Of a stretch of 36,999 nt of DNA, positions 15,727 to 24,258 are shown one piece after another. The position numbers and the translations under genes are program-made. Under the pieces are notes generated by a model, which was not told the origin of the DNA, did not search any database, and was given only the letters and a program-made list of their open reading frames with translations. The stretch's first letter is position 1. Each line of letters begins with the position of its first letter. The stretch is from JBBDSH01 sp040905045 (GTDB taxonomy: Bacteria > Pseudomonadota > Gammaproteobacteria > Eutrophobiales > Eutrophobiaceae): NCBI GenBank assembly GCA_040905045.1, contig JBBDSH010000048.1, positions 1 to 36,999 of the forward strand, given 5' to 3'.

Positions 15727-17694
15727 ATGTCAGGCGGTAACTCAAACCAGGGGGATAACTCCGGATTGAATCCCCGCATCACGCGCCGCGACTTCATTGG
15801 CTCGACACTGATCGGATCCGGTGCCGCCCTGTTGAGCATGAAGGCGCCGGGCCTGATCCGCAGTGCCCAGGCGCGGGAGTTTGAACTGGGGAAGACGGTG
15901 CCCCATCCCCTGACCGGTCTGGGCCCCGAGTGGACCGGGCCGGGCGGCATCGGTGATTACGCTGATGCCAACGGCAACACCCATGAGGTCGTCAACGCCG
16001 CGCATCAAATGCGCAACCGCAACTTCGGCAAAATGGTGGATGCCGCCGAGGATACCGGCGAGACATACGATCTTGTCATTGTTGGCGCCGGTTTCGCCGG
16101 TCTGGGGTCGGCCTATCGTTATAATAAGGAGTGTCCGGATGATTCCGTATTGCTCTTCGACATGCACGCCATCTTCGGCGGCGAGGCCAAACAGAATGAA
16201 TTCGAGGTGGACGGCCATCGCCTCTGGGGACCGCAGGGTTCCAACGGCAATGTCTATCCCATCAAGAAGGCCCTGGACAGCGGCTGGGGAGCGCCGCTGT
16301 GGCGGGAACTGGGACTGCCGGAGGAATTCACCTGGCAGGATGCAAAAAATCTTTCCAAAGACATCCGTATCCCCTATGACGTCTATAGTCCCATGCACAT
16401 TTCCTGGGAGAGCGCCGACCAGGGGTTCTTTTACGACGATCACGGTTTCGTCATCAACCCGTGGAAGAACCGCTTCAGGGAAGCGCCCATACCGGAGCAA
16501 ATGAAGCAAGATCTCATCTGGATGGAGGTCTTCCGGCAGCCGCCGCGGCGGGACGACTGGCGGCAGTGGCTGGATTCCATGACCTACCAGCGCTTCCTGG
16601 AGAAGATCATGGGTATCAAGAGCGACGTAGCGAGTTATCTCAATCCGCAGATGGCGGCCATGGGTTGCGGCATGGGTACGGACGTGGCTTCAGCCTATTC
16701 CGCCTACAGTTTCATGCAGCCGGGCGTGAATGCCTATGATCGCTACCAGGGAGTGGGGGACCTTTCGGATCAGATCTGGCTGGCCAGCTGGCCCGGCGGC
16801 AATACCGGCCAGCTGCGCTACATTGTCAAGAACATCATTCCCGGCGCCTTCCCCGGCGGTATGGAATTAAAGGACGTTCTCTTCGGCCCGGTGCAATGGC
16901 AGAACCTGGATCGGCCCAATCAGCCGGTGCGCATGCGTCTCTCGTCCATGGTGGTGGACGTCCGTCACGAGGGTTCGCCGGAGAAGGCACAGCATGTCCG
17001 TGTAACCTATATGAAGGACGGCAAATTGCGGCGGGTGAGGGCGAAGAAAGTCATCGCAGCCGGCCAGCAGCATTCCAACAAGCGTATTGTCAGCGATCTG
17101 CCGGGTCACATGGCCGAGGCTATGGATGCGTTCATGCACGCGCCCATCTGCACGGTGAATGTGGCCCTGCGTAACTGGAAGTTTCTGGAGAAACTGGGCG
17201 TGTCGGCCGTGCGCTGGTTCGGCGAATTCGGCTGGTTCTTCAGTCTGCGCCGGCAGATGATCATCGACGGCGAGGAACCCATGCCGCTGGATCCGGACAA
17301 GCCCATCGTGTTGACAATGTATAACTCCTTCTGCATGCCCGGCCTGGCGCCGGCGCAGCAGACGGTGGCGGCGCGCATGAAACTGTTTTCCATGTCCTTC
17401 GCCGATATCGAACGGGCCGTGCGCGATCAGTTCACGAAAATGTTCGCCGATTACGGTTTCAATGCGGACCGCGACATCGCCGGTATCGTCGCCAATCGCT
17501 GGGGGCATGCCTACGTGGTCTGCCCGCCGCATTTCTACTTTGGTAAAAACGGTCAACCGGCGCCCCGGGACGTGGTGCGCGAGGGCTACGGCCGCATCCG
17601 CTTCGCCCACTCGGAACTGGAGGGGACGCAGATGTGGGAAACGGCGATACACGAGGGTGAGCGGGCCGTGCGGCAGGTGCTGGAGTCCGTGTAG
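15727..17694 (+). CDS. Tat-exported FAD-dependent amine oxidoreductase (spermidine dehydrogenase-like)
   Basis: 655 residues. A twin-arginine signal is present (Arg20-Arg21 in ITRRDFIGS, hydrophobic stretch to about 40), so it is exported folded with FAD. The dinucleotide motif is VIVGAGFAGLGSAY (residues 117-130), followed by the FAD ribose region LLFDMHAIFGGEAKQNEF. That last block and the preceding DTGETYDLVIVG resemble bacterial spermidine dehydrogenases. Polyamine or another amine is the likely substrate (inference). The ATG at 15727 has GGTGA 5 nt upstream; a GTG at 15718 is possible. It sits between a secreted NTF2-like gene and a TonB receptor. Confidence 0.75.
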   Translation: MSGGNSNQGDNSGLNPRITRRDFIGSTLIGSGAALLSMKAPGLIRSAQAREFELGKTVPHPLTGLGPEWTGPGGIGDYADANGNTHEVVNAAHQMRNRNFGKMVDAAEDTGETYDLVIVGAGFAGLGSAYRYNKECPDDSVLLFDMHAIFGGEAKQNEFEVDGHRLWGPQGSNGNVYPIKKALDSGWGAPLWRELGLPEEFTWQDAKNLSKDIRIPYDVYSPMHISWESADQGFFYDDHGFVINPWKNRFREAPIPEQMKQDLIWMEVFRQPPRRDDWRQWLDSMTYQRFLEKIMGIKSDVASYLNPQMAAMGCGMGTDVASAYSAYSFMQPGVNAYDRYQGVGDLSDQIWLASWPGGNTGQLRYIVKNIIPGAFPGGMELKDVLFGPVQWQNLDRPNQPVRMRLSSMVVDVRHEGSPEKAQHVRVTYMKDGKLRRVRAKKVIAAGQQHSNKRIVSDLPGHMAEAMDAFMHAPICTVNVALRNWKFLEKLGVSAVRWFGEFGWFFSLRRQMIIDGEEPMPLDPDKPIVLTMYNSFCMPGLAPAQQTVAARMKLFSMSFADIERAVRDQFTKMFADYGFNADRDIAGIVANRWGHAYVVCPPHFYFGKNGQPAPRDVVREGYGRIRFAHSELEGTQMWETAIHEGERAVRQVLESV

Positions 17695-17734
17695 CCTGCA
17701 TACAACATGTGGGCTGGATCGATACGTATTTGAT

Positions 17735-17765
17735 ACAAAAAGCTTGGAGTAAGGCTTTTTTTTGT
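17735..17765 (+). terminator. Rho-independent terminator after the flavoprotein gene
   Basis: ACAAAAAGCTT, loop GGAGT, AAGGCTTTTTTTTTGT: a stem running into a long T-tract 40 bp after the stop. It separates the flavoprotein gene from the TonB receptor. The first bases (TGATACAAA, 17731-17739) repeat a motif also seen at the two paa promoters. Confidence 0.75.
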
Positions 17766-17811
17766 ATTATATTGTGCCGAAGTAATAAAAACTTCATGGG
17801 AGGGCAGGCCA

Positions 17812-20085
17812 GTGAGAATAGCGACATATCATAAGTTTATCGGTACGGCGATGTGTGCGGTGCTGGGGTTAACGGGATTGAATGTATCGGCGGCCGTACT
17901 TGAGGAAGTCGTGGTTACGGCCCAGAAACGCGAACAAAGCCTGCAGGACGTGGGTATCTCAGTCTCCGCCTTCTCCGGGGAGCAACTGGAGAACCTGGGC
18001 GTGACCAACACCGTAGACATTACCCAGCAGATCCCCGGCATGCAGTTGTTTACCTTCTCGCCGGCGTTCACCGTGTTCAGCCTGCGCGGCGTCTCCCAGA
18101 ATAATTTCCAGGATAACCTGGAAGCGCCCGTGGCCGTCTACATGGACGGTGCCTACGTGGCCAGCATGAACGCCATCAATACCCAGCTCTTTGATATGGA
18201 GCGTGTCGAGGTGCTGCGCGGGCCGCAGGGCACCCTGTACGGCCGCAATACCACCGGCGGCCTGGTACATTATATTACGCGCAAGGCGACGGACGAGGAA
18301 TTCAACGGCTACATACAGGGCAGTGTCGGCAGTTATGAAACCACCGGATTGGAAAAATACAGTGTCGAAGCGGCGGCCGGCGGCGCCCTGACCGACCGGG
18401 TTCGCGGCCGTCTCGCCGGCCGCTGGGAAACCGACGATGGTTATACCGAGGCGGGTTCCGCATTCGGTGCACCGACGGCAGCCGGACGCGACACTTACGG
18501 CTCCAACGGTTTCTCCCTGCGGGGCAACCTGCAGATTGACGTTACCAATAGCGCCACTCTGGATCTGACGGTTTCCCATGCCGAGGATGATGACGTGCCG
18601 ACGGGACAATATATTGTCTCCCTGGCCGGCTTCGATCCGGCAACCGGACTGGGCACTTTTGACGGCATCGATCCGGCAACGGGCACGCCCGCCGTCTTTC
18701 CCAAGGAAACCATTACCGGTGACGTGCACAAGCATTTCTCCGATGAAGATACTTTCTACGAGCGGAAGACCACATCGATCAGCGCCCAGCTGACCGCCGA
18801 GATGGATAACGGCATAGAGTTTGTCGGCATCACCAACTGGATGACCATGAACAAGTTCTATCTGGAGGATGCCGGCGGCGGTCTGGTCTTTTTCCCGTAC
18901 AACACCGTCAACGATTACACCCAGTTTTCCCAGGAACTGCGCTTTTCCGGCAGCACGGATCGCATGCGCTGGCAGGTTGGCGCTTATTACCTGGACATGA
19001 CCTGGGATACTTTCCAGAGTGTGGAAGGCGCGGCTATCCACGGTGGTGGACCAGGTTCACCTATCACCAACGCTGCCTTTACCGAGACCTTCGGCCTGGT
19101 GGATTCGTTGAATATTTCCGTATTCGGTCAGGTGGAATACGACATCGCGCCGCAATGGACCCTGATCGGCGGTTTGCGCTATTCACGAGATGACAAGAAC
19201 CTGAATATGACCCAGTTCTTTACCGATTCCGGCCAGGGCATTCCACGTACCCAGGTACTCAATGTAGCCACGGATGTCGCGATCCCGGGAATTGACAGGA
19301 TTGATTACGACGACGTGGCGGCGCGGGCGCAGATCAACTGGAAACCCACCGAAGAAACACTGGTGTATGCTTCCTTCAGTCGCGGCATCAAGGGCGGCAA
19401 CTGGTCGCTTGATCCGTTGGGCAGCATCGCCGCAACTTCGCCCGCGAATCTCAAACATGATGAAGAAGTGCTGCACGCCTACGAACTGGGCCTGAAAACC
19501 TCATTGTTTAACGGCCTGACGCGCTTGAACGCCTCGGCCTACTATTATGACTACGACGATTATCAGGCTTTCTCGATTGCCGGTCTGACACCTCAGGTGG
19601 CCAATTCCGACGCCGAATCCTTCGGCGGTGAAATCGAGGTCATCACTTCCCCCATCGACGGACTGGACCTGATGTTCGGTGCCGCCTTCATTGATTCCGA
19701 GGTGGACGCGGTGCCTGACGTCTTCGGCGGCACGGTACAGGCGGAATTCCCCAATGCCCCCAGTGTCAGTCTTAACTGGTTGGGCCGCTACGAGTGGCCG
19801 GTCATGAACGGCCGCATGGCGGTGCAGATCGACGGCAACTGGAACGACGATCAGTTCCTGGAGGGGTCCAATTCCGGCGTCTCCTTTGAAGAGGCCTACG
19901 ATGTCTGGAACGCCCGCATCTCCTACACAGCGGCGGACGGTTCCTGGAGCGCCGCCGTCTGGGCCAAGAACTTTACCGATACGGAATATCGCTTGTACAA
20001 CCTGGACCTGGGGCTGCTCGGTTTCATCGAGCAGGTCTATGCACCACCCAGGCAGATCGGCGGCACTTTGAGCTATAACTGGTAA
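17812..20085 (+). CDS. TonB-dependent outer-membrane receptor
   Basis: 757 residues. The signal peptide ends near VSA-AV and is followed at once by a TonB-box/plug start (LEEVVVTAQKREQSLQDVGI). The plug has PVAVYMDGAYV and the ERVEVLRGPQGTLYGRNTTGG block; the rest is a 22-strand barrel ending in an aromatic residue (SYNW). It resembles the large receptor group often annotated for uptake of aromatic or polycyclic nutrients in marine proteobacteria, not a siderophore receptor with certainty. The GTG start has GGGAGGG upstream. It stands in front of the aau operon, which suggests uptake of the amine or a related compound. Confidence 0.92.
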   Translation: MRIATYHKFIGTAMCAVLGLTGLNVSAAVLEEVVVTAQKREQSLQDVGISVSAFSGEQLENLGVTNTVDITQQIPGMQLFTFSPAFTVFSLRGVSQNNFQDNLEAPVAVYMDGAYVASMNAINTQLFDMERVEVLRGPQGTLYGRNTTGGLVHYITRKATDEEFNGYIQGSVGSYETTGLEKYSVEAAAGGALTDRVRGRLAGRWETDDGYTEAGSAFGAPTAAGRDTYGSNGFSLRGNLQIDVTNSATLDLTVSHAEDDDVPTGQYIVSLAGFDPATGLGTFDGIDPATGTPAVFPKETITGDVHKHFSDEDTFYERKTTSISAQLTAEMDNGIEFVGITNWMTMNKFYLEDAGGGLVFFPYNTVNDYTQFSQELRFSGSTDRMRWQVGAYYLDMTWDTFQSVEGAAIHGGGPGSPITNAAFTETFGLVDSLNISVFGQVEYDIAPQWTLIGGLRYSRDDKNLNMTQFFTDSGQGIPRTQVLNVATDVAIPGIDRIDYDDVAARAQINWKPTEETLVYASFSRGIKGGNWSLDPLGSIAATSPANLKHDEEVLHAYELGLKTSLFNGLTRLNASAYYYDYDDYQAFSIAGLTPQVANSDAESFGGEIEVITSPIDGLDLMFGAAFIDSEVDAVPDVFGGTVQAEFPNAPSVSLNWLGRYEWPVMNGRMAVQIDGNWNDDQFLEGSNSGVSFEEAYDVWNARISYTAADGSWSAAVWAKNFTDTEYRLYNLDLGLLGFIEQVYAPPRQIGGTLSYNW

Positions 20086-20104
20086 CATTCGATAACAATC
20101 GAAT

Positions 20105-20269
20105 TATTCGGCGCGAGGGCGCGCCTCCTGCGGCCATGGTTTTGTACCGGAGTAGAACCCTGGACGCAGGAGCCCCGCCGCGACTTTCGGCCCGGAGTCG
20201 TGCCTCCCACAACCACGGTTTCAACCGGAGAGAAACCCTGGTTGTGGGAGCGGCGCCCACGCCGCGAAT
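20105..20269. repeat. two BIMEs (four REP copies)
   Basis: Four REP palindromes alternate in orientation: reversed at 20105-20135, forward at 20161-20187, reversed at 20188-20217, forward at 20240-20269. The consensus reads GGTTGTGGGAG, a GC stem, then GCGAAT. They occupy almost the whole interval between the TonB receptor and aauB, where they may attenuate read-through or stabilise mRNA. Confidence 0.85.
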
Positions 20270-20296
20270 CAATGAAAACAACGTGGGGACGGAGTG

Positions 20297-21553
20297 ATGA
20301 CCCGAACTATCTTCGGCAGACTGTTTCTGATTATCGGTCTTGCCTTTGTATTGAATGCCTGTGGTGATGACGACGCATCCGGGGTTACGGCTGTTGCACA
20401 GAAGGAGGAGACATCCTCTTCAGCGGAGCAGCCGGCCGAACCGAATGCAAAACAGCCGCCGCTGAAAACGGAAGAGATGGGCCGGGTGGAAACCCTCCCT
20501 GCGGATTACCCCGAGCATTGGTTCCTGGTCTTCGACCTGGCTTTTTTCCACATGCTGGAAGGCCGGACGATTGTCGTGGACGCCCTGGGCAAATCCATTC
20601 CGGAGCAGTTCAAGGGCAGTTTCAATGTCTCCTTCGGCGGCAGCATCGCCCGTTCCGATCTGCGTAACGAACTCTACGCCGCCGAAACCTTTTACACGCG
20701 CGGCAACCGCGGTACGCGCACGGACGTCGTCACCATCTACGACACCGCCACCCTCGAACCCGTCGATGAAATCGTCTGGCCCAAGCCGAAGCGGTATAAC
20801 GGCATGCCGCAGCGCTATGCCCTGACGCTGATCGATAATGATCGACTGCTGCTGGCGTTCAACCTGGATCCGGCCACCTCGGTGACGGTCTTCGATGTGG
20901 AAGCGCGCAAGGTTCTCAATGAAGTGGCCACTCCCGGCTGCAGTCTCATTTATCCCACCGGCGAACGCGGTTTTACTTCGATCTGCTCCAACGGCGGCCT
21001 GATGTCCACGCAATTGAAGGCCGATGGCACCATTGCCGAGCAGACCCGGGTGAAACCGTTTTTCAGTTCCGACACCTCGCCCATCTTCGAACGGGCAGCG
21101 GTGATCGACGGCATGGCCTACTTCCCCAGCTTCGACGGGCGGCTGCATCCGATCAACCTGAAAGGCAACGTCGCCCGCGTCGGCGAGGCCTGGCATCTGG
21201 TGCCGGAAGCCGAGCGCGGCGAGAACTGGCGCCCCGGCGGCATCGGCATGATCGATAAAGACAGCAACGGCCGTTTTTACATACTCATGCACCCGGACGG
21301 CGGCGACGGCACCCACAACGCCGGCGGCACCGAGGTCTGGGTCTTCGATCCGGCGGCGAAAAAGCGCGTATCGCGCATTGAACTGGCCAATTGGGGATTG
21401 TCCATTGCCGTCGGCGGCGGGGAAGAGCCCCTGATGATGGTCACCAATGAGACCATGGCCCTGGATGTCTACCGGGTGGCGTCCGGCGAACACCTTCGCA
21501 CTATCGACGGCATCGGCCAGGAGACGCCGTTGATGCTGCACGGGATAAAATAA
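20297..21553 (+). CDS. aauB: aromatic (aralkyl) amine dehydrogenase heavy chain, probable lipoprotein
   Basis: 418 residues. It belongs to the MauB/AauB beta-propeller family, the large subunit of TTQ amine dehydrogenases; the family call rests on propeller-like blocks (VVTIYDTATLEPVDEIVWPK, LDPATSVTVFDVEARKV, GTEVWVFDPAAKKRVSRI) and on aauE-aauD-aauA directly downstream. The N-terminus (FLIIGLAFVLNAC-GDDD) looks like a lipoprotein signal with Cys22 as the lipidated residue, followed by a Glu/Pro-rich linker to about residue 55. Other AADH heavy chains are soluble periplasmic. The start is ATG 20297 or GTG 20294. The stop overlaps the aauE start (TAATG). Confidence 0.9.
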   Translation: MTRTIFGRLFLIIGLAFVLNACGDDDASGVTAVAQKEETSSSAEQPAEPNAKQPPLKTEEMGRVETLPADYPEHWFLVFDLAFFHMLEGRTIVVDALGKSIPEQFKGSFNVSFGGSIARSDLRNELYAAETFYTRGNRGTRTDVVTIYDTATLEPVDEIVWPKPKRYNGMPQRYALTLIDNDRLLLAFNLDPATSVTVFDVEARKVLNEVATPGCSLIYPTGERGFTSICSNGGLMSTQLKADGTIAEQTRVKPFFSSDTSPIFERAAVIDGMAYFPSFDGRLHPINLKGNVARVGEAWHLVPEAERGENWRPGGIGMIDKDSNGRFYILMHPDGGDGTHNAGGTEVWVFDPAAKKRVSRIELANWGLSIAVGGGEEPLMMVTNETMALDVYRVASGEHLRTIDGIGQETPLMLHGIK

Positions 21554-22071
21554 TGCCGCTGCTCCTGCATGACGCGTTGGTGCTGTTCTTCATCTGGCTG
21601 CTGGCCGCGGCGGCGTGGCACAAGCTGCGGCATCCGGTTTATTACCGGGAACGGTTGCGGAGCTATCTGCCGGCGCTGTCGGTTCCTGTGACACTGATTG
21701 CCGGGTTGGAGATCGGCCTGGCCGCGGCCCTTGCCGCTTTCCCCCTGCGGCAGGCCGCGTTTCTTTTCACCGCGCTGCTTCTGGCCGTTTATCTGCTGGC
21801 TATGCTGCGCCAGTTGCTCAAGGGCGATGCCGACAGCCGTTGCGGCTGCGCCGGACCGGAGTCGGATCTGCGCATCAGCCCGGTCCTGATCGGGCGCAAC
21901 GGTGTGTTGGTTCTGCTGGCCATGGCGGGCACCGTGCCGGTGGTTGATATGGCTGCGGGGATCGGTTTTTATTTTAACGCGGTATTGATCGGCCTGTTTC
22001 TGATCGGCGTGTATCTGTGCACGGAACAGCTTATGCTCAATGCACAACGTTTCCGGGAAAGTTGGGGGTGA
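21553..22071 (+). CDS. aauE: MauE/AauE-type membrane protein for amine dehydrogenase biogenesis
   Basis: A 172-residue integral membrane protein of the DoxX-like MauE family with about four to five membrane segments. The first is LVLFFIWLLAAAAWHKLRHP, containing the family's His-Lys after helix 1. A CGCAG pair (SRCGCAGPESDLRIS, about residues 96-110) sits between helices 3 and 4, where MauE proteins carry cysteines thought to relay reducing equivalents. With MauD it helps form the six or more disulfides of the small subunit. The ATG overlaps the aauB stop; aauD begins 2 bp after its stop. Confidence 0.9.
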   Translation: MPLLLHDALVLFFIWLLAAAAWHKLRHPVYYRERLRSYLPALSVPVTLIAGLEIGLAAALAAFPLRQAAFLFTALLLAVYLLAMLRQLLKGDADSRCGCAGPESDLRISPVLIGRNGVLVLLAMAGTVPVVDMAAGIGFYFNAVLIGLFLIGVYLCTEQLMLNAQRFRESWG

Positions 22072-22073
22072 TC

Positions 22074-22700
22074 ATGGACTGGCTGGTGATCTCCAACATC
22101 GCCCTGTGGATCGGGTTTGTGATCATGCTGATCATCAATCTGGCGCTGATCCGCCAGGTCGGCATTCTTTATGAACGCATCGCGCCGGCCGGCGCCTTGA
22201 TGCTGAATAACAACCTCAAGGTAGGGGACGAGGCGCCGCCCATCGACGTGCAGGACATCGACGGCAATCGCTTCAAGATCGGTGTGCCGGCGAAAGAAAA
22301 CAAATCCACCCTGTTGTTCTTCGTGTCACCGGACTGCCCGGTCTGCGGCAGTCTGCTGCCCGTTCTCAAGTCCACCGCCGCCGCGGAGCGCAACTGGCTG
22401 GACGTGATCCTGGCCAGCGACGGCGAGGAACAGGATCACAGCCGCTATATACAGGAGAAAGGTGTGGCATCCTTTCCCTATGTGGTGTCGGAATTGCTGG
22501 GCAAGACCTACGGCGTGAGCAAGCTGCCCTATGCCGTATTGATCAACGAACAAGGCCGCATCGCGTCCCTGGGTATCATCAACTCCCGGGAGCATCTGGA
22601 AAGCCTGTTCGAGGCCAAGGAACATACGGTAGCCTCGATCCAGGATTACATGAAACAGCGCGGCGGCGCGGGCAACCCTCAGGAGGCGAACCACTCATGA
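22074..22700 (+). CDS. aauD: MauD/AauD thioredoxin-like disulfide protein
   Basis: 208 residues. An N-terminal membrane anchor (residues 8-27) holds a periplasmic thioredoxin-fold domain with the active site Cys88-Pro-Val-Cys91 in FFVSPDCPVCGSLLP. YGVSKLPYAVLI carries the cis-Pro loop. MauD proteins are needed for disulfide formation in, and stability of, the TTQ small subunit. GGGGGTGATC lies directly before the ATG. The last codon overlaps aauA (ATGA), so the chaperone and its client are translationally coupled. Confidence 0.92.
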   Translation: MDWLVISNIALWIGFVIMLIINLALIRQVGILYERIAPAGALMLNNNLKVGDEAPPIDVQDIDGNRFKIGVPAKENKSTLLFFVSPDCPVCGSLLPVLKSTAAAERNWLDVILASDGEEQDHSRYIQEKGVASFPYVVSELLGKTYGVSKLPYAVLINEQGRIASLGIINSREHLESLFEAKEHTVASIQDYMKQRGGAGNPQEANHS

Positions 22701-23218
22701 ACTTCTTCGATCGTTTCTTTGAACAGCGATCCCGGCATCTGGCCCGAAGCACCTCCCGGCGGAGTATGCTCAAACGCCTGGGCGGGGTGCTGGTAGGCTC
22801 GGCCGCAATCCCGCTCCTGCCGGTGGCGCGCGCGGCGGATAACGGTAATGCGAAAATGCCGAGGGAAGAGGGCGATCCGGGCAGCTGCGATTACTGGCGT
22901 TACTGCGCCATCGACGGCTTCCTCTGTCATTGCTGCGGCGGCACCTACAACACCTGTCCGCCGGGCACGGAAATGTCGCCCATCACCTGGATCGGCACCT
23001 GCCGCAACCCGGTGGACGGCCGCAATTACGTCATCTCCTACAACGACTGCTGCGGTAAGACCAGCTGCGGCGCCTGCCTGTGCATGCGCGACGAAGGCGA
23101 CCGGCCGGTCTACCGCGCCGACAAATCCAACGACATCAACTGGTGCCTGGGCACGGAAAGCGCCATCTATCACTGCTCCACCGCCATCGTCGTGGGTGTG
23201 GCCGTCGAAAAGGAATGA
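22697..23218 (+). CDS. aauA: aromatic amine dehydrogenase light chain (TTQ subunit)
   Basis: 173 residues. The signal is twin-arginine (Arg21-Arg22 in STSRRSMLKRLGG). The mature part carries 14 cysteines. Trp98 (SPITWIGTC) and Trp149 (NDINWC) are 51 residues apart, as are Trp109 and Trp160 of Alcaligenes AADH, which form tryptophan tryptophylquinone. Asp117 in SYNDCCGK matches the catalytic base Asp128. DGFLCxCCGG and CGKTxCG are AADH features; methylamine dehydrogenase has 12 Cys and lacks them (family sequences recalled). It deaminates arylethylamines to aldehydes in the periplasm. Overlaps aauD and the cytochrome gene. Confidence 0.93.
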   Translation: MNFFDRFFEQRSRHLARSTSRRSMLKRLGGVLVGSAAIPLLPVARAADNGNAKMPREEGDPGSCDYWRYCAIDGFLCHCCGGTYNTCPPGTEMSPITWIGTCRNPVDGRNYVISYNDCCGKTSCGACLCMRDEGDRPVYRADKSNDINWCLGTESAIYHCSTAIVVGVAVEKE

Positions 23219-23637
23219 TTAAAGTTGTCGTCGCCGCGCTTCTGTCGGTGTTCGTTCTTACGGCCGGCGCCGAAGAGGTCAATGCGCAACGGGCGCATTA
23301 TAATTACATGCTCTACTGCCAGGGTTGCCACACTCCGGAGGGACTCGGCATCGACTCCGTGCCCCGTATCAAGGGCCACGTGGGAAACTTTCTGCGGCTC
23401 CAGGAGGGACGCGAATACCTGGTTCGTGTACCGGGCTCCGCCGGTTCCGTACTGAATGACGCACAACTCGCCGAAGTCCTCAACTGGATGATCCTCGAAT
23501 ACGGCGAAGACAGCATCCCCGCCGACTTCCATCCCTATACCGAGACCGAAGTGGCACAGCTACGGCAAGACCCGCTGCTGGAAGTGGAAGACCACCGGCG
23601 AAGACTGATGGAACAACTGCGTAACAGCAAGGAGTGA
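23215..23637 (+). CDS. periplasmic monoheme c-type cytochrome
   Basis: 140 residues. The signal peptide ends near TAGA-EE. One heme site, Cys35-Gln-Gly-Cys38-His39 (YCQGCHTPEGLG), opens a short class I-like cytochrome c; an axial Met may be Met in LNWMILEYG. The ATG overlaps the aauA stop (ATGA) with AAAAGGA before it, so it belongs to the aau operon. It is the likely electron acceptor or partner of the TTQ enzyme, in the place where other clusters use a cupredoxin. The stop codon (GAG TGA) is inside a GGAGTGA heptamer. Confidence 0.88.
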   Translation: MIKVVVAALLSVFVLTAGAEEVNAQRAHYNYMLYCQGCHTPEGLGIDSVPRIKGHVGNFLRLQEGREYLVRVPGSAGSVLNDAQLAEVLNWMILEYGEDSIPADFHPYTETEVAQLRQDPLLEVEDHRRRLMEQLRNSKE

Positions 23638-23658
23638 AGAGTGAGGCGTAAGGAGTAA
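23631..23658 (+). repeat. GGAGTRA heptamer array at the cytochrome stop codon
   Basis: Four 7-bp units in register: GGAGTGA (containing the stop codon), AGAGTGA, GGCGTAA, GGAGTAA. Confidence 0.85.
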
Positions 23659-23806
23659 ACGCCCCGGTACGCCATACCGCAAAAGCCTAAACCCGGCCTC
23701 GTCATACTAGTAGATTAAAAGGGGACGCTTCCCTTTTCAGGAATGGGGCCACCGCCTTGGTCTGCATGCCATGGCAGCATAGAGGCATCATCATTTTATA
23801 TATGCA

Positions 23807-23881
23807 GCCACAGAGGACACGGAGGACACAGAGAAAAGCTGAAAGTCGATACTCTGTGCTCTCTGTGTTTCCCTCTGCGGC
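23807..23881. repeat. CACAGAG palindromic element
   Basis: GCCACAGAGGACACGGAGGA on the left pairs imperfectly with the reverse complement of CTCTGTGTTTCCCTCTGCGGC on the right. The longer relative is at 33931-34114. Loose half-copies occur at 1190-1220 and 24036-24056. Confidence 0.75.
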
Positions 23882-23895
23882 TTATAAAAAATTTT

Positions 23896-23926
23896 CCCGG
23901 CTTACGCTACGCTGCATCCGGGCTAC
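23896..23926 (-). repeat. GTAGCCCGGATG repeat copy
   Basis: Reads on the minus strand GTAGCCCGGATGCAGCGTAG and continues CGTAAGCCGGG. It is one of four copies in the window (see 12494-12634 and 33135-33166). Confidence 0.75.
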
Positions 23927-23998
23927 AAGCTCTCTGTCTACCTTACGGTTCTGATAGAACATTGGTTATAACAGCATAATGAATGATTCAATCGACTG

Positions 23999-24034
23999 GA
24001 TGCCGGTGTCCACCGGCATGACGGCGGGTTTTTA
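23999..24034 (+). repeat. CCGGTGTCCACCGG palindrome with T-tract
   Basis: TGCCGGTG-TC-CACCGGCA is a perfect 8-bp hairpin, followed by TGACGGCGGG and TTTTT. It resembles the TGGATxCCGG...ATGACG repeats common in proteobacterial genomes. It might end transcription of the aau operon, although the T-tract is not directly at the stem. Confidence 0.55.
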
Positions 24035-24069
24035 ACTCTGTGTTACTCTGTGGCAAATCCTGTTTCTGT

Positions 24070-24258
24070 TCAGGATAAATCCCTGGCGGCGATGTCGATG
24101 CATTCCCGGATGGTTTCTTCATCGCCCAGTTGTTGGGCCAGCAGCAGGCACAGTTTGGACAGAAGTAGCGCTTCCTTTTCCGGGCCGGCCTTGTCGACGA
24201 CCTCGGCCAGTTGGTCGTAGATCCGTTCCAGTGCCTCGGTGGTCAGTTGTTTACTCAT
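24070..24258 (-). CDS. mhaB: small coupling component of 3-hydroxyphenylacetate 6-hydroxylase (DUF2783-like)
   Basis: A 62-residue all-helical acidic protein (LTTEALERIYDQLAEVVDKA, then LLLSKLCLLLAQQLGDEETI). It is translationally coupled to the flavoprotein gene: its ATG overlaps the upstream stop (ATGA). In Pseudomonas putida U, MhaA (about 63 kDa flavoprotein) needs a coupling protein MhaB of about 6 kDa to hydroxylate 3-hydroxyphenylacetate to homogentisate. Size, pairing and the adjacent homogentisate genes match that system. The symbol is by context and size, not by a remembered alignment. Confidence 0.7.
   Translation of the reverse strand: MSKQLTTEALERIYDQLAEVVDKAGPEKEALLLSKLCLLLAQQLGDEETIRECIDIAARDLS

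Noticed and set aside
15555..15740. Small plus-strand frame after the NTF2-like gene
   Set aside because: It lies on the conserved hairpin element and has no ribosome-binding site.
20297..23218. Methylamine dehydrogenase (mau) cluster
   Set aside because: The light chain has the 14-Cys, SPITWIGTC and CGKTxCG pattern of aromatic amine dehydrogenase, and the mau genes F, G, J, L, M, N are absent.
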